Assembly: GCF_029168945.1 (NCBI RefSeq)
Contig: NC_083602.1
Coordinates: 49,847,442 to 49,911,441, forward strand
Reading direction: 5' to 3'
DNA length: 64,000 bases
Source of the DNA: Cannabis sativa
Lineage: Eukaryota > Streptophyta > Magnoliopsida > Rosales > Cannabaceae
In this document: positions 21,488-32,912 of the stretch, in pieces
Position numbering within the stretch: position 1 is the stretch's first letter
How the letters are laid out: every line of letters starts with the position of its first letter
Made by a program: the position numbers and the translations under genes
Notes under the pieces: generated by a model
What the model was told of the DNA's origin: nothing
Database searches by the model: none
Seen by the model: the letters and a program-made list of their open reading frames with translations, nothing else

Positions 21488-24400
21488 CATTATTATTATT
21501 GTGGGAAAATTACAACTAAATAAGAGAGTTAAATCAACTAAAACTTAATCAATAAATAATTAGCTATAGTAGGATTAACAATCCACAAACAATAAATGAA
21601 GATATGAATAGGGACTAATAGAGTATTATTATAACTAGAAACGATTAAAGCAACAAGACAATAAAAAAAAAACTCAAGATATATACTGGATCAAGTCATA
21701 TAGATTGCTGTAATCTATGACTTACTTTAATTTTGGAGCACCGCCAAATCTTCTTTAGTGCTTCAGCAAAAATAGGGTACAACTACAATCGAGATTGATT
21801 TCCTGTTAGATTTTCTCACAATATTTTTCTCTCACACTCTTACCTAAGAATGTTCTTCATCTATAAAAGGTTCTTTATACAAAATCCAAACCCAATCTCT
21901 CACTTTTCTCTCTACCTCTCAGTCTCTCTCTCAAGATCACCTCTCGAAACTCATTTGGTCTCATTCTTTCCAAAGTAATAAGTGTTAGTGGTATTTATAG
22001 GTCCATGATATAGATCCTAAAGTCGGTGGTTGTAAGTGCTAAGTTGTTAGGTTAGTTATGACTTAACAAACTTAACAAACTCCATGTAACAGTATCTCCA
22101 CATCAGCATAAGATAAAGTGCTTTCGAATGAGATGTACGCATCCTAGAAGAAATACCAACGCATACATTGAAGAGACTTCTTGGATAGGAAAGGCAATAG
22201 CTAGAGTTGATTATCCAAAACTCCTTTCCTAGAGGAACGACTAGCCATTTGGACTACAACTCTTTTCTAGAGGAAGACTAGCTTTTCTAAAGACTCCTTC
22301 CAAGTTGACACGATAGACATATGAGAATGCCCTTTCGAATGACATCTATCATTCCACAAGACTTCTTATAGATGGTCAAGTTAGACTTTTGGGAATGCCT
22401 TTTTGAAAGACATCTAACTTTTCATAACCGGAACAGTTTTTGGAGATGTTTTTATTTATAGGAACTATACTACAAGTTCCACCTAGTTTCTTCAAATTAA
22501 AATACTGACGGTGATGAAGAAAGAACACAGCCATTATTGTTGGTGTTCCAGATTTCTCAGTATACTAACTTTAGAGATTTATCAAGTTCAAGCAATGCTT
22601 GAACTTTTTTACTATTAAGACCGTAGTCCCAATATCTGTAGGATTATCTTCTGATCTGACCTTCTTTAATTAAACCAATCGTTCCTCTATCTTCTCTATA
22701 ATCCAGTGGAGTTTTATGTCTATATGTTTTCTCTTTTCATAATAAATCGAATTCTTACAAAGATTGATGGATGACTAGCTATCCTAGTACAAAGTTACTC
22801 CACCTTTTATTTGTTTGAATTCAAACATAATTCCCCAAAGCCATAACACTTTCTTGAATACTTCTGTAGTAGCCATAAATTTAGCTTCCATTGTGGAAAG
22901 GGTAACCAATGACTGTACTGGGCCTTCCAACGTATACAGTTCTGGTTTGTCATGAAAGCATAGGAAATGGTTATTTTCTCATATCTCTATTCAAAGCATA
23001 GTCAACGTCCACAAACCCTTTCAACTCTAGCTCTCCTTTTTCTTTTTCATAGGCCAGACCATAATTCCAAGTGCCCATTAAGTACCTTAATAACCATTTG
23101 AGGGTCTTCCAATGTTTAATGCCCGTATTGGTTATGAATTGGCTTAGGATACTTAGAGCATGCGCTATGTCTAGTGTGGTGCTCACCATCACATACATTA
23201 AGCATCCTAAAACCAATGCATATGGTACATCTTTCATTTTCTCTTTCTCTTTCACACTGTTTAGACACTACTCCTTCGACAAAATAAATTGTCTGCCTAA
23301 TAGAACGGATATACTCTTTGCATCTTTGATGTTGAACTTCTGAATAAGTTTCTTGATGTACCCAAAATACTTTAAGTTGATTGTCCCTTCCTCCTTGTTC
23401 CTTAAAACCTTAACACCAAGTATCTTTTTAACTAGTCCAAGTTCCTTCATCTCAAATTCTCTCTTAAGCTAGGCTTAGATAGTTTTGATCATGGATTTGT
23501 CTTTGCTCATGATGAGTATATCATCCACATAGAGTAATAAAAACACAATTATAGATTGCTCCAGATTCTTAAAATATAAATAGTGATCATATGTGGATCA
23601 TTTGACCCTCATTTGTTGCATATAAGTATTAAATCATTTATTCCATTGTCTTGATGACTATTTCATACCATATAAGGACTTGTTGAGCTTACACACTAAT
23701 TCAAATCATTTCTTTTCCACTGGAAACCCAGGTGGTCGCTTCATGTAGATCTCTTCATCCAAGAATCCATTTAGAAAGGAAGTCTTAACATCAATTTGTT
23801 CAACTTCGAACTCCATTTCAGCTGCCGAAGACAACATCAATCTTATAATCTTGTACTTTACTATAGGTTAGAGGATTTTAGTGTAGTTTATTCCTTCCAC
23901 CTAAGTAAAACCCTTAGCCACCAACCTGGCTTTGAACTGCACTAGTTCATTCTCATTAATTCCCTCTTTCAGCTTTAGAATCCATTTGTATTCCATGATC
24001 TTTTTATTCTGTGGCTTCTGTACAACTACCTAAGTATTTTTCTTCTAAAGTGAGTCCATTTCCTCATCCATAGCCTGGAGCCATTACGACTTGTTTCCAC
24101 TTGAAATTGCCTCTTTGTAGCCTTGGGGCTCTTCCAATTCAGTTTGTTGTACTACTGCCAGTGCAAACTCAATCAAGTCTACCTCAGCAAACCTTTCCGA
24201 AGGGTGAATCTCTCTTTTAGTTCTATCACGCGCCAACTGATAACCTTCCAAACCATCTTGTTCAAATCCTTCTGGAACCTATGTTTTGTCTTCATTATCT
24301 TCCAGCTTAGCATCAGCTTCTGTGTGTGCACTTTGTTCTGGTTCCACATTCGTTTCTAGTTGTGAACTCTCTTCTAGATGTTTCGTTTCGCATTCCATTT

Positions 24401-27400
24401 CCATGTGTGCAGTGTTCTTATTTCCTATTTTCCTGCATCACACGGAGACTACTACCTTTTTCAAATCTCAAGTGAGGTTATTCCAACTCATTGAAAACAA
24501 TATTTCTAGCAATCACAACCTTTTATCTACCCTTCTTAAAAATGCAAATTCTATGCCCCTTCGTACTTAAGCCATAACCTAGGAAAGTTCCCTTAACTAA
24601 TCTGGGTTCCAATTTGTTAATTGCTTTGTGTACATAAGTTGTACACCTAAAGGTTCGTAGATGCGTTAGGTTTGAGTTCTGTTTTACCGTATTTCATAAG
24701 GGGATTTTAAGCTTATAACTCTGTTTGGGCTTCTATTTATAAGGTAGGTTATAGTAGCTAGAGTCCCCCCCCCCAAATGGTTTCCCTAATTCGAAATAGA
24801 ACAGTAGACATCTCACTTTGTTCAATAGGGTTCGGTTCATCCTTTTAGCAACATCATTTTGCTCCGGGATCTTCACTACAGTTGTATGCCTAGTGATTAT
24901 AACTTCCTGACACTACTTGTCAAACTCAGAATTAACAAACTCCAATCCATTATTCGCTCTAAGGTTCTTCACTTTATGATCTATTTTGTTTTCCACCTAA
25001 GTTTTAAGAATTTTAAACTGTTCCAGACACTCATCCTTAGTTGTCACCAAATAGGTCCAAACACGACTACTATAAGCATCTATAGAAAGAAAATATTGCT
25101 TATCGTAATGAGTAGGCACTTTGTATGGCCCCCAAAGATCAACATACACATATTCAAGTATCTTCTTAGTTCTATGCCTTACTGGAGTGAATTTCAACTA
25201 ATGTTATTTCCCTAAAACACAAGCTGCATAAAATGTTAAGGCACAAAAATTTAAATTTTCATTTATACCTTGTGTGTGCTGTTCTTTGAGGCCTTCTTCA
25301 CTGATATGTCCATGTTTGTGATGCCACAGCTGCATATCTAATTGTAGCCCTTTCACTAAACTCGCTTCACCGACTGGAATAGTTTCTCCTTGGAGAACAA
25401 ATAAACAATTGATCTTCTTAACTATCATCATTATCAACAAAGTTTTGGTGATCCTTAAGCTTCCGTGCATGGACTTGTTTCCATAATCTTCATATTCAAG
25501 CACACCCAGGGTTATGAGATTTCATCTTAACTCTGGAATGTGCCTTATGCTCGTCAGCACCTTGGTTCCACCATCATACTTTTGATGGTAACCTTTGTAG
25601 TTCCAATGACCCTGCATGAATGATAATTTCCTATTAGAACTTTACCTCTATCAATTGATTTATAATAATAAAAAAAATGATTCTTGACTCATACACATGT
25701 CATACGTGCATCTAAAGCCAAGAATCCACTCCCTATTTATTAAAGATTCCAATATGGATAACAATTCTCCATCCGTTGAGCAATCGTCACTATCTTCCGT
25801 GACTGCAGCTAAATCTTTTGGTGGTGATGATGCCGATTTCGCTTCCTATCTCCATTGTGAGATTTGATGAAACCTTATTGCTCCTTGTACTTCTTGTAAA
25901 ATCATTGCAAGTGTGTGGACCTTCCACAAAAGTAACACTTTCCAGTTTCCTTCTCCCTAAACTTTGATCTTGATTGAGAGTGATGGTGTTTACTCTTTGA
26001 ACTTACTTTCTTGGGTGATCTCCCTCCTACGAAATAAAATTCTTCTTTCTTGGATTCTGTTTTCAATTGTAATTCAAAATCCTTTGATTTAAGTGCGATA
26101 AGAACATCCTCCAATGCAATCACATCTCTACCATATTTGATGGCAGCTTTGACTTCTTGATACATGATTGAAAGTGATCTTAACAAAATGATGGTCTTTC
26201 TTTCTTCATCAACATAATGATTATATTAGCCAATTCTACAATAATCTCATTAAACCAGCCAATATTATCATCTAAAGAGAGAGAGAGAGAAGAAATCATT
26301 CTAAAATCATATAACCTTTCTAGCAAATTAATCTTGCTAGCAATTGATTGCTTCATATAGAGTTTTTCAAGCTTGTTCCAAATTCCTTTAGCCGTCTTTT
26401 GTGCAACAATCTTTCTTCTCGCACTCGTAGATAGATTTATGATCGTGTAATAAGCCATCTCCTCCATCTCTGCTTTGTCGTCTAGTTTCTTTTCATCCAA
26501 TAATTTCTCATCTTGAAGAAATTTGGAGACTTTTTGGTGCACTAAGATTCCTTTTAAACTTTCTCTCTATAGCGCAAAGTTCCCTTTTCCATCGAACTTT
26601 TTCAATTTGAATCTCACCATTGACAACTTTACTTCTTTCTTCAAAGAATTGCAGCGGAAAGAATCTTGATTCTACGTTCTTGATCGAATACCAAGCTCTA
26701 ATTTGTTGGAAAATTACAACTAAAGTGCAAAATCAAATCAAATGAAATTTAATCAAGAAACAATTAGCTATGACAGGATTAATTATCCATAAACAGTAAA
26801 TGAAGATAAAAATAGGGATGAATAGAGTATTAAAACCAAAAACGATTAAAGTAACAAGACAATAAAAAATAACACCAAGATATATACTGATTCAAGTCCT
26901 ATAGATTAGTGTGATCTATGGTTCTACTCCAACTCTAGAATCCCACCAAATCTTCTTTATTGATTGAGCAAGAATAGGGTACAACTACAGTCGAGATTGA
27001 TTCTTTGTTGGATTCTCTCACATTGTTTATCTCTCACACTCTTACTCAAGAATCTTCTTCATCTACCGAAGATTCTTCATACAATACTTAAACCAAATCT
27101 CTCTCTTTTCTCTGTACCTCTCACTCTACCTCTATATCTTTCTCTCTCAAAATTACCTCTGAAAACTCGTCTGACCTCATTCTTTCTGAAATGATAAGTG
27201 TTGGTAGTATTTAAGGTCCACTTCTCGGATAGGAAAGGCAATAACTAGAGTTGACTATCCAGAACTCTCATGGAGGAGGAATAGCTAGCCATCCAAAACT
27301 CCTTTTTGGAGGAAGACTAGCTTTCTTGAAGACTCCTTCCAGGTGGACACGATAGACATTTAGGAACGCCCTTCTGGATGGTCAAGTTAGACTTTTGGGA

Positions 27401-27485
27401 TGCCCTTCCGAAAGACATCTAACTTTTCATAACTAGAACAACTTTTAGAGATCTTTTTATTTTGAGGAACTATACTACTACTACT

Positions 27486-27530
<45 letters not shown>

Positions 27531-30500
27531 CCAACAACAATAATAATAAGAATAATAGTAATAATAATAATAATAGTAATAATAAATGGTGCTGAGAGTG
27601 ATAAAAATAAAAAGATTTCGTTGATCCATTAATGGATAATTAATAATATTTTTTTCTCATGGGTTTTTATTTTTTGATAAAAATATAAAACTCTCACATA
27701 ATAATAAAAATAAATTAAAATGTAAACAGAATATAAATTCACATCCTAAATAATTTTCTTTCTTTGTATATTTATAAGGTATACATATACATATAGAATA
27801 TATATATACAGATAAATAGATTTTTACATTAATTAATAAAAATAAGAAGAATGCCAACAATTTTCACTTTTATAAAATTCATGTACATGATTTTTTTTAT
27901 TAATAAAATTAATATAAATAAACTACTTCTTCTTCTGTCTATTTTTGGGACCAACAGTGATGTACTCACAAATTAATAAAAATAGAATGAAAAAAAATAA
28001 TAAAAAGAGATGCTACCTACACTCTTTGATGCTTTCACTAAACTAAACAAAATGATATGTATATTGATCTAACTACATAGTATATTAATATGTACATATT
28101 TATCTACATTGTATATAATTTTTAGAAAAGAAATAGGCAAAACAAAACATAAGTAAAGAAGCATATTAAAATTTGACAAAATGTAACAAAAACAACAAAG
28201 GGTAACTTATAAAACTCTAAAGAGAAAAAAAAAATTAATATATCTTAGCAAAAATATGACCTTGTGGACTAAAATATTGATTCTAATTTCTCCGACTAAT
28301 TTCTCAAATCTTCAAGATTAAAATATTATTGATCAACTATTATGTCACCACATCCACTTGTAATAGTGCAAGTTAGTTTTTCATGTAACTATTAATGCTC
28401 TCATTACTTTGTAGGAATCAAGGTTTTATAAATGATATTGCATTTGAATATGATGAGCCTAGTTAGATCTGTAATTTTAAAATCTATTTCATATATATAT
28501 ATAAGTTGATTGCTTAATCCTTCTCGTGAAACTTATTTTACATGTGTAAGGTGGTTGCCTAAATGAGGAGTGCTACCGTCAACCTCCTGTTACAATCTCT
28601 TAGTCAACCTCCACGCCCAAAAACACATGTCGGAATATTTTTTTTCAATTTTTTTTTACGGGGGTGTTCGTTATGCTTACAACATCATCCCTATAAATTT
28701 TTTAAAATTTTCAAATAGTTACAGTGTTGAAAATACGTTTGAAGTTTTTTGAACGCGCGTGGTAAACTGGAATATCAGAAACTCTGTTTTTGGTATTGTA
28801 AACTATTCGGAATTTTTCAAAAATCTACAGGGATGGTACTGTAACTATAACGAATACTGCTATGAAAAAAATTGAAAAAAAAATATTCGGCATGTGATTT
28901 TGGACGTAGAGGTTGACTAAAAGGTTGTAATAGGAGGTTGTAATTAGCATTTCTCTTGCCTAAATATAATATAAATATATGTATGAGAATGCATACGAAA
29001 ATAAGTATATTCAACAATAATAATTAAAAATTAAGAATACATACTTTATAAATCATAATCATACCAGTTGCTTAGTTTCCTTCCCAATCCCATATAATAA
29101 TTTTCTAAAGACCTTCAAGTTCTAAAATAAATATGATGATATATATAAGATAGTCTCTTTTTTAGTTTTTTTTTTTTTTTTATCTTTTTCATATATCTTA
29201 CATTGAATAATAGTAGAATATATATATTCATAGTATGGTAAGAATGTTTCGGAGTTTTGATGATAAAATGTCTCACAAATGAGCTACACAATATGATATA
29301 TTCAAAAATACTAATAGAAAATAGAAAATACATACCTTGTTAATCATAATCATACTAATAGTTTGACATACTTCTTATGATAATTTTTTTTATAAAAATA
29401 ATTCAAATTCTAAAATATATATTGTTCTGGTATATATACGATAGTTTTTAGGTATTTTTCATGTCTTTGAGCAATAGTAAGATATACATATATATGGTAT
29501 GTCAAAAATAATAAAGCGTCTTGGTGATGATGAATAGCCTCATAAATAAACAAATAAAAATACAAATATTTTTTATTTTTAATGGTAGAATATAAATAAT
29601 TAATACATATATTATAAATATAATGTTGTAATTATCATATTAATACTTTTTATTTTAAAATACTATAATTCATTCATTATTAATTCCTTTTTAAATTTTA
29701 ATTAGTAGGTTTTAATTTAATATTAGTATAGAAAATGATTAAAAAAAATCTAAAACCAACACAAAATAATAAAAAAAAAATAATACTATCTTTATAGAAA
29801 GCCATCTCAACTCTCATTATACTTTTCTTTATATATATATATATACTAGGTGATTGTTACGTGCCAAGCCACGTAGTGTTAGTTTTATTTAATATTTTAG
29901 TTTTTTATTTGAATTAATAATTAAAATAGTATAATTATTTGAACGATTTGTTTTATAAAAATAAAATATGTGTCAGTATATTTAGTAAGTAAAATATAGT
30001 TGTGTTATAATAATGTATGTTATTAATAGTAAAATGTACATTAATCTTCTAATTGAAAAAAGTTCTATTATCTCATTTCATATCTAATAATAGCTACACA
30101 ACTATATATTTATAGACTTTCACATTCTTTGCAAATTACTAATAAGCACCAATAATATTTTCATATTTTAATATTTTTCAACCTTCTCCTCTTGGTGGTA
30201 AAATTAAAAATAAAACTAAAAATAAGCACAAACATATAAGGTAAATACTAATTACAGCCCATTTTATCTTTTTTTTTTATTATTTTTTTAAGCCCAAGCC
30301 CAAAAATCTCTAAGTCAACCCAATCAATCTTCTTTTATATTATCTTTTCTAAATATTTTATCTATATTTTTCTTTTTAAAAAAATAAATAAAAAAATTAT
30401 TAATATTCTCCCAAGATAAGTTTGTTAGAGAGATATGTGGCTAAGATGATTTTTTTAATTTAAAAAGAGATTATTAATATTTAAAAGATTGTTTAATTTT

Positions 30501-32334
30501 TTGGTTTAATTATTGGGTTTATTTTTTAACGGGAGATCAAACCTAATCATTAAATATATTCTTTTATTTTTAAGTATATTCTGTTAAACCAAGAATGTTA
30601 AACCAAGAAATGCCGTTAGATAAGCACTTTTAATATATAAAGATATATATATATACACACACTAAGAAATTAAGCTGCACTTCAAGCGATGTTGTCTAAT
30701 TTTTATAATTTTTTTATATATATATTATACTTATATTGAGTGATATAATTTAAAATATAATATTTTGATGTGTGTTATTATAGACAAGGTAAGAGTATTA
30801 AAATTATAAGTATGATTTTTTATTTTTAAAATATATAGAAAGATGGTGATTTTGTGACAAATATCAAAGATCGTAAAATCAACAAAAAAATTACATGTGT
30901 TTTTATAATAAAATAAATGAACATGAATTTAATAAAATGGTTTTGTGACTGATGTTGTAGTTATTTTTAAAAGACTATTCTGGCTTTCATTACTTAATAA
31001 AAATATACAGTTTGACTATTTTTTATTAAAATTTTTATATTTTATTTTGTGGTGTCGTTAGAATATCATCTCCACAAAAGTGAATGTATTATAGTTATAA
31101 TTCAGGCTTTCTTTACTTAATTTATGATTACTTTTTTTATTATTTTAAAATTCAGTATTATTAATATTTTTACTAAATAAGTTAAATAATATTATAATTC
31201 ATGATTATTGACTATTTTTTTTAATTATTTTTAAATAAAAATAGAATAATCTTTTAATTCCTATTTATCACCTTTTTTCTTATGCCTCATTTAATTATTA
31301 TTAGATATTATTTTTAATTATTATAAATAAGTTTGATTACTTATTATTAATTTAAATATATTTAGATTTTATTCTATTATTAGGTATACTTTATTGTTAT
31401 GTGTAATTTTTTTTAAGTATATCAAACATAACATAAAAGATAAAATGAATAAAAGATTTAGAAAAAATAAAATACAGAAATCATGCCTCAAATTTATTGG
31501 CTTATAAAAATATAGATATATTAGATAAATATATAAATTTGTTTTGATAACTCCAAATAAATTAATAAAAAATTATAAGTAATTGAGCAAGACCATGTTA
31601 TCAATTACCCATATATTTTAACAAATCAAAGTGAGTATATGAATACCTTATTTATATAGTTAGAAGTATACTAATCATGTAGTTTTTTATCCATGTTAGA
31701 TTTTTAGAAAAAAAAAAAAAAACTTAATAAAAAATTATATTTCTCAACATCTACAAATATATAAAATAAACTAAATTTATTAAAATTCTAATAAAATATA
31801 CGCAATTATTGATAAATCTCCATGTATTGAAACTGTTATCATATACCTAATTAAATAAGAAAAATAGAATAAAAAGTTAACTAAATTAGAAAAAAGAGAG
31901 TAGAAGATTAGAAGAAATCGTTCATACAAATTTCTATCTGGCCTCTAATATGTTTTCCTTTATATAAATTGATGATTTATATATACACATAAAACTTCAA
32001 TGCTATCAATGAAAAATTTTATAGGAAAAATAAAAAAAAATTCCAAGAATATATATGTTTTTTGTATACATGATATAGTTAGTTGAATAATTATAAACTA
32101 TAATGCTTTGCAGCCTCTGATGTGAAGCTTACAACAAGAGAAGAATATGATCAAGATAGTGAAGTAGAAGTAGTGAGTGAGTTTTCAAGCTCATTTCTTG
32201 CATATACAGCCGGTCTTCTCATTCTTCTCACCATTTTATATAATATCTTCTTTATTACTGTTATAAAACCATCCATAGATGGACCAGATCAATCTCCAAT
32301 CACAACTATAGATAGAGATATTCTTAACTACTAA
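18877..32334 (+). CDS. Host gene: plastid-targeted single-pass membrane protein (3 exons, about 158 aa)
   Basis: Spliced CDS join(18877-18886, 19485-19730, 32114-32334). Exon 1 is ATGGCTTCAG before a GTTAGT donor. The phase-1 acceptor after AAAGCCAG gives an N-terminus MASASFSS. Exon 2 ends CCTAAAATCAAAG before GTAACT, and exon 3 follows TTTGCAG in matching phase (KIK-ASDVKL). The protein has a serine-rich N-terminus like a chloroplast transit peptide, a charged helical stretch (KARDALKQLDQQLQ), and one hydrophobic segment (FLAYTAGLLILLTILYNIFF) near the C-terminus. It ends DILNY. The layout resembles small conserved plant thylakoid or envelope proteins of unknown function; no family name is assigned. 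Intron 2 is about 12.4 kb and full of transposons. An alternative start is the ATG at 19445, which reads through the acceptor in the same frame. The small first exon is the least certain part. Confidence 0.75.
19485..19730 (+). CDS. Host gene exon 2
   Basis: Carries the rest of the presumed transit peptide, including 11 serines in a row encoded by a pure TCT/TTC microsatellite (about 19533-19568), and the start of the mature region. Ends in phase 1 at AAAG/GTAACT. Confidence 0.75.
19533..19568 (+). repeat. (TTC)n microsatellite coding poly-Ser
   Basis: About 12 TTC/TCT units in exon 2 read as a run of serines in the presumed transit peptide. Length changes in steps of three would keep the frame. 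Confidence 0.85.
19731..21499 (+). other. Intron 2, first part (AT-rich)
   Basis: Very AT-rich intron sequence with no recognised gene. An (ATT)n microsatellite at about 21445-21500 borders the copia element. Confidence 0.6.
21500..22474 (-). repeat. Tork-like copia 3' LTR
   Basis: On the minus strand it starts TGTAGTATAG at 22474 and ends TTTCCCACA at 21500. It is homologous to 26704-27490. A minus-strand TATA motif (CCTATAAATA) lies at 21992-22001. Confidence 0.8.
22800..24060 (-). pseudogene. Copia reverse transcriptase / RNase H remnant
   Basis: Across frames on the minus strand: a YVDD catalytic motif (codons 23520-23531), then LGLVKKILGVKVLR and GYIKKLIQKFNIKDAK. After these come a VPYA-type stretch with LDIAHALSILSQF and HWKTLKWLLRYLMGT (22971-23255), and an RNase H tail STMEAKFMATTE (about 22880). 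Frame changes between blocks show it is broken. No intact frame covers more than about 100 residues. Confidence 0.85.
24997..25503 (-). pseudogene. Copia GAG-pre-integrase and integrase N-part remnant
   Basis: The minus-strand frame at 25204-25503 has the GAG-pre-integrase signature (GSLRITK, then LWHHKHGHISEEGL). The frame at 24997-25197 continues with the integrase core start (YVYVDLWGPYKVPTH, YFLSIDAYSSRVW), including the first catalytic Asp. A stop or frameshift separates the two. Confidence 0.82.
25902..26620 (-). pseudogene. Copia gag remnant
   Basis: Starts at a minus-strand ATG (26618-26620) reading MVRFKLKKFDGKGNFAL, followed by a TAG where Trp is usual. It then continues through a UBN2-type Gag domain (KGIWNKLEKLYMKQSIASKI) and, after a frameshift near 26180, to a partial zinc knuckle (CYFCGRSTH). 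Non-functional. Confidence 0.82.
26685..26703 (-). promoter_or_regulatory. Degenerate tRNA-iMet primer site
   Basis: Next to the 5' LTR the minus strand reads AAATTAGAGCTTGGTATTCG. Compared with the usual TGGTATCAGAGC site, about six bases are missing from the middle, so priming would probably fail. Confidence 0.55.
26704..27490 (-). repeat. Tork-like copia 5' LTR
   Basis: Homologous to 21500-22474 but shorter, with a deletion of about 190 bp relative to it. The outer edge merges into an (ACT)n/(ACA)n microsatellite, so the exact end is uncertain. Confidence 0.78.
27474..27589 (+). repeat. Compound trinucleotide microsatellite
   Basis: (ACT)n, then (ACA/CAA)n of about 15 units, then (AAT)n with interruptions, at the outer edge of the copia 5' LTR. 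Confidence 0.92.
27590..28554 (+). other. Intron 2, AT-rich
   Basis: No gene or recognisable element seen. Confidence 0.5.
28565..28955. mobile_element. Fold-back MULE-type MITE
   Basis: 391 bp that is nearly all inverted repeat: arms of about 190 bp, one beginning GAGGAGTGCTA and the other (reverse complement) GAGAAATGCTA. Both contain CAACCTCC and a TATTCGG(C)ATGT-type block. A perfect 10-bp direct repeat TTGCCTAAAT flanks it (28555-28564 and 28956-28965). Long arms with a 9-10 bp TSD point to the Mutator superfamily. Non-coding. Confidence 0.85.
29030..29570 (+). repeat. Diverged tandem duplication, unit about 290 bp
   Basis: The block beginning AATACATAC and containing AATCATAATCATAC occurs at about 29036 and again at about 29328. 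Matching downstream landmarks follow: TTCTAAAATA, a TATATA run, and a pair of CAATAGTA and TATGGTA-type blocks. A weaker third start may lie near 29600. Intronic, function unknown. Confidence 0.55.
29846..30643 (-). mobile_element. Non-autonomous Helitron
   Basis: On the minus strand it begins TCTTTATATATTAAAAGTGC (30643 leftwards) and ends with CTAG (29846-29849). A 6-bp stem (TACGTG/CACGTA, 29858-29863 and 29870-29875) lies 8 bases before the end. The flanks are A at the 5' side and T at the 3' side, with no target duplication. These are the standard Helitron end features. The 798 bp carry no Rep/helicase frame. Confidence 0.75.
30644..32113 (+). other. Intron 2, last part (AT-rich)
   Basis: No gene or element recognised. 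Ends with the acceptor TTTGCAG at 32107-32113. Confidence 0.55.
32114..32334 (+). CDS. Host gene exon 3
   Basis: Last exon, joined in phase 1 (G-CC gives Ala). It encodes 73 residues with an acidic region, a 20-24 residue hydrophobic segment, and the C-terminus DILNY, then TAA. See the full gene entry at 18877. Confidence 0.8.
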
Positions 32335-32534
32335 TTTATTTTCTTCATCTAGTACTTCTTAAATTAAGTATGTAACTATTGGAAAATACTAGACAAAAAA
32401 GAAGGAAGTTTTGATTGTATTATATAGATGTATATTTGCTAATTAAAATGTTGACACAAATATAAATATACATTAATAATTAATGAGTTTGATCAGTTAA
32501 AGATTAAAAGGAACTTTTGTCGAAAATATGATAC

Positions 32535-32912
32535 TGTTGGAAAAATTTTCACCAAGATCTTAATTTACTATTTATGTGTGTTGTATTATAACTAATCTAA
32601 CATCCTTATATGAAAATTACTAAAACAATGAATTAAGCACATAAGAGTTATAAAAAACTTTGCATTGGTTGTAGCGTAACATTATGACTCATTCTGTTCA
32701 GATCTCTAACTCTTGACTCCTGTCTGTAGCAGAGTATACTCAAGATCTGAACTTGAATCTCATCCTCCTTTGATTGTGTTCATCAAATTCTTCCACAAAG
32801 GTCTGAGTATCAACTTGAATAGTGTGGGATGATACTCAAATTACCTTTAAACAATATTGTGAGAGTGAATTAGATAGTGAATTTCAAAGTTACGAAGAAA
32901 AGAGAAGAGAGT
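32535..32912 (-). repeat. Copia family A LTR fragment
   Basis: Left edge TGTTGGAAAAATTTTCACC and an internal stretch matching the family (CTGTAGCAGAGTAT, CAAGATCTGAAC). More diverged than the other copies. Cut at 32912 by the next LTR. Confidence 0.7.

Larger units (their letters stand above)
21500..27490 (-). mobile_element. Decayed Tork-like Ty1/copia element in intron 2
   Basis: Minus-strand copia element of about 6 kb with 3' LTR 21500-22474 and 5' LTR 26704 to about 27490. On the minus strand the order is gag, GAG-pre-integrase, integrase, RT, RNase H, as in all copia elements. The Gag sequence (WNKLEKLYM-type motif) resembles the Tork lineage. All domains carry frameshifts or stops. 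The LTRs have drifted well apart, so this is an old insertion. It lies antisense to the host gene. Confidence 0.88.

Noticed and set aside
24766..24775. Run of C bases
   Set aside because: Single homopolymer in decayed copia sequence; no function suggested.
24123..25215. Plus-strand frames of 78-118 residues inside the intronic copia element
   Set aside because: They are antisense to the copia integrase/RT remnant and carry no motif.
27387..27629. Minus-strand frame with runs of Tyr and Cys
   Set aside because: It is the translation of the (AAT)n and (ACA)n microsatellites; no protein is implied.
32122..32334. Separate 70-residue gene starting at 32122
   Set aside because: The apparent start is a GTG inside a codon run that continues back to the splice acceptor at 32113; it is exon 3 of the host gene.
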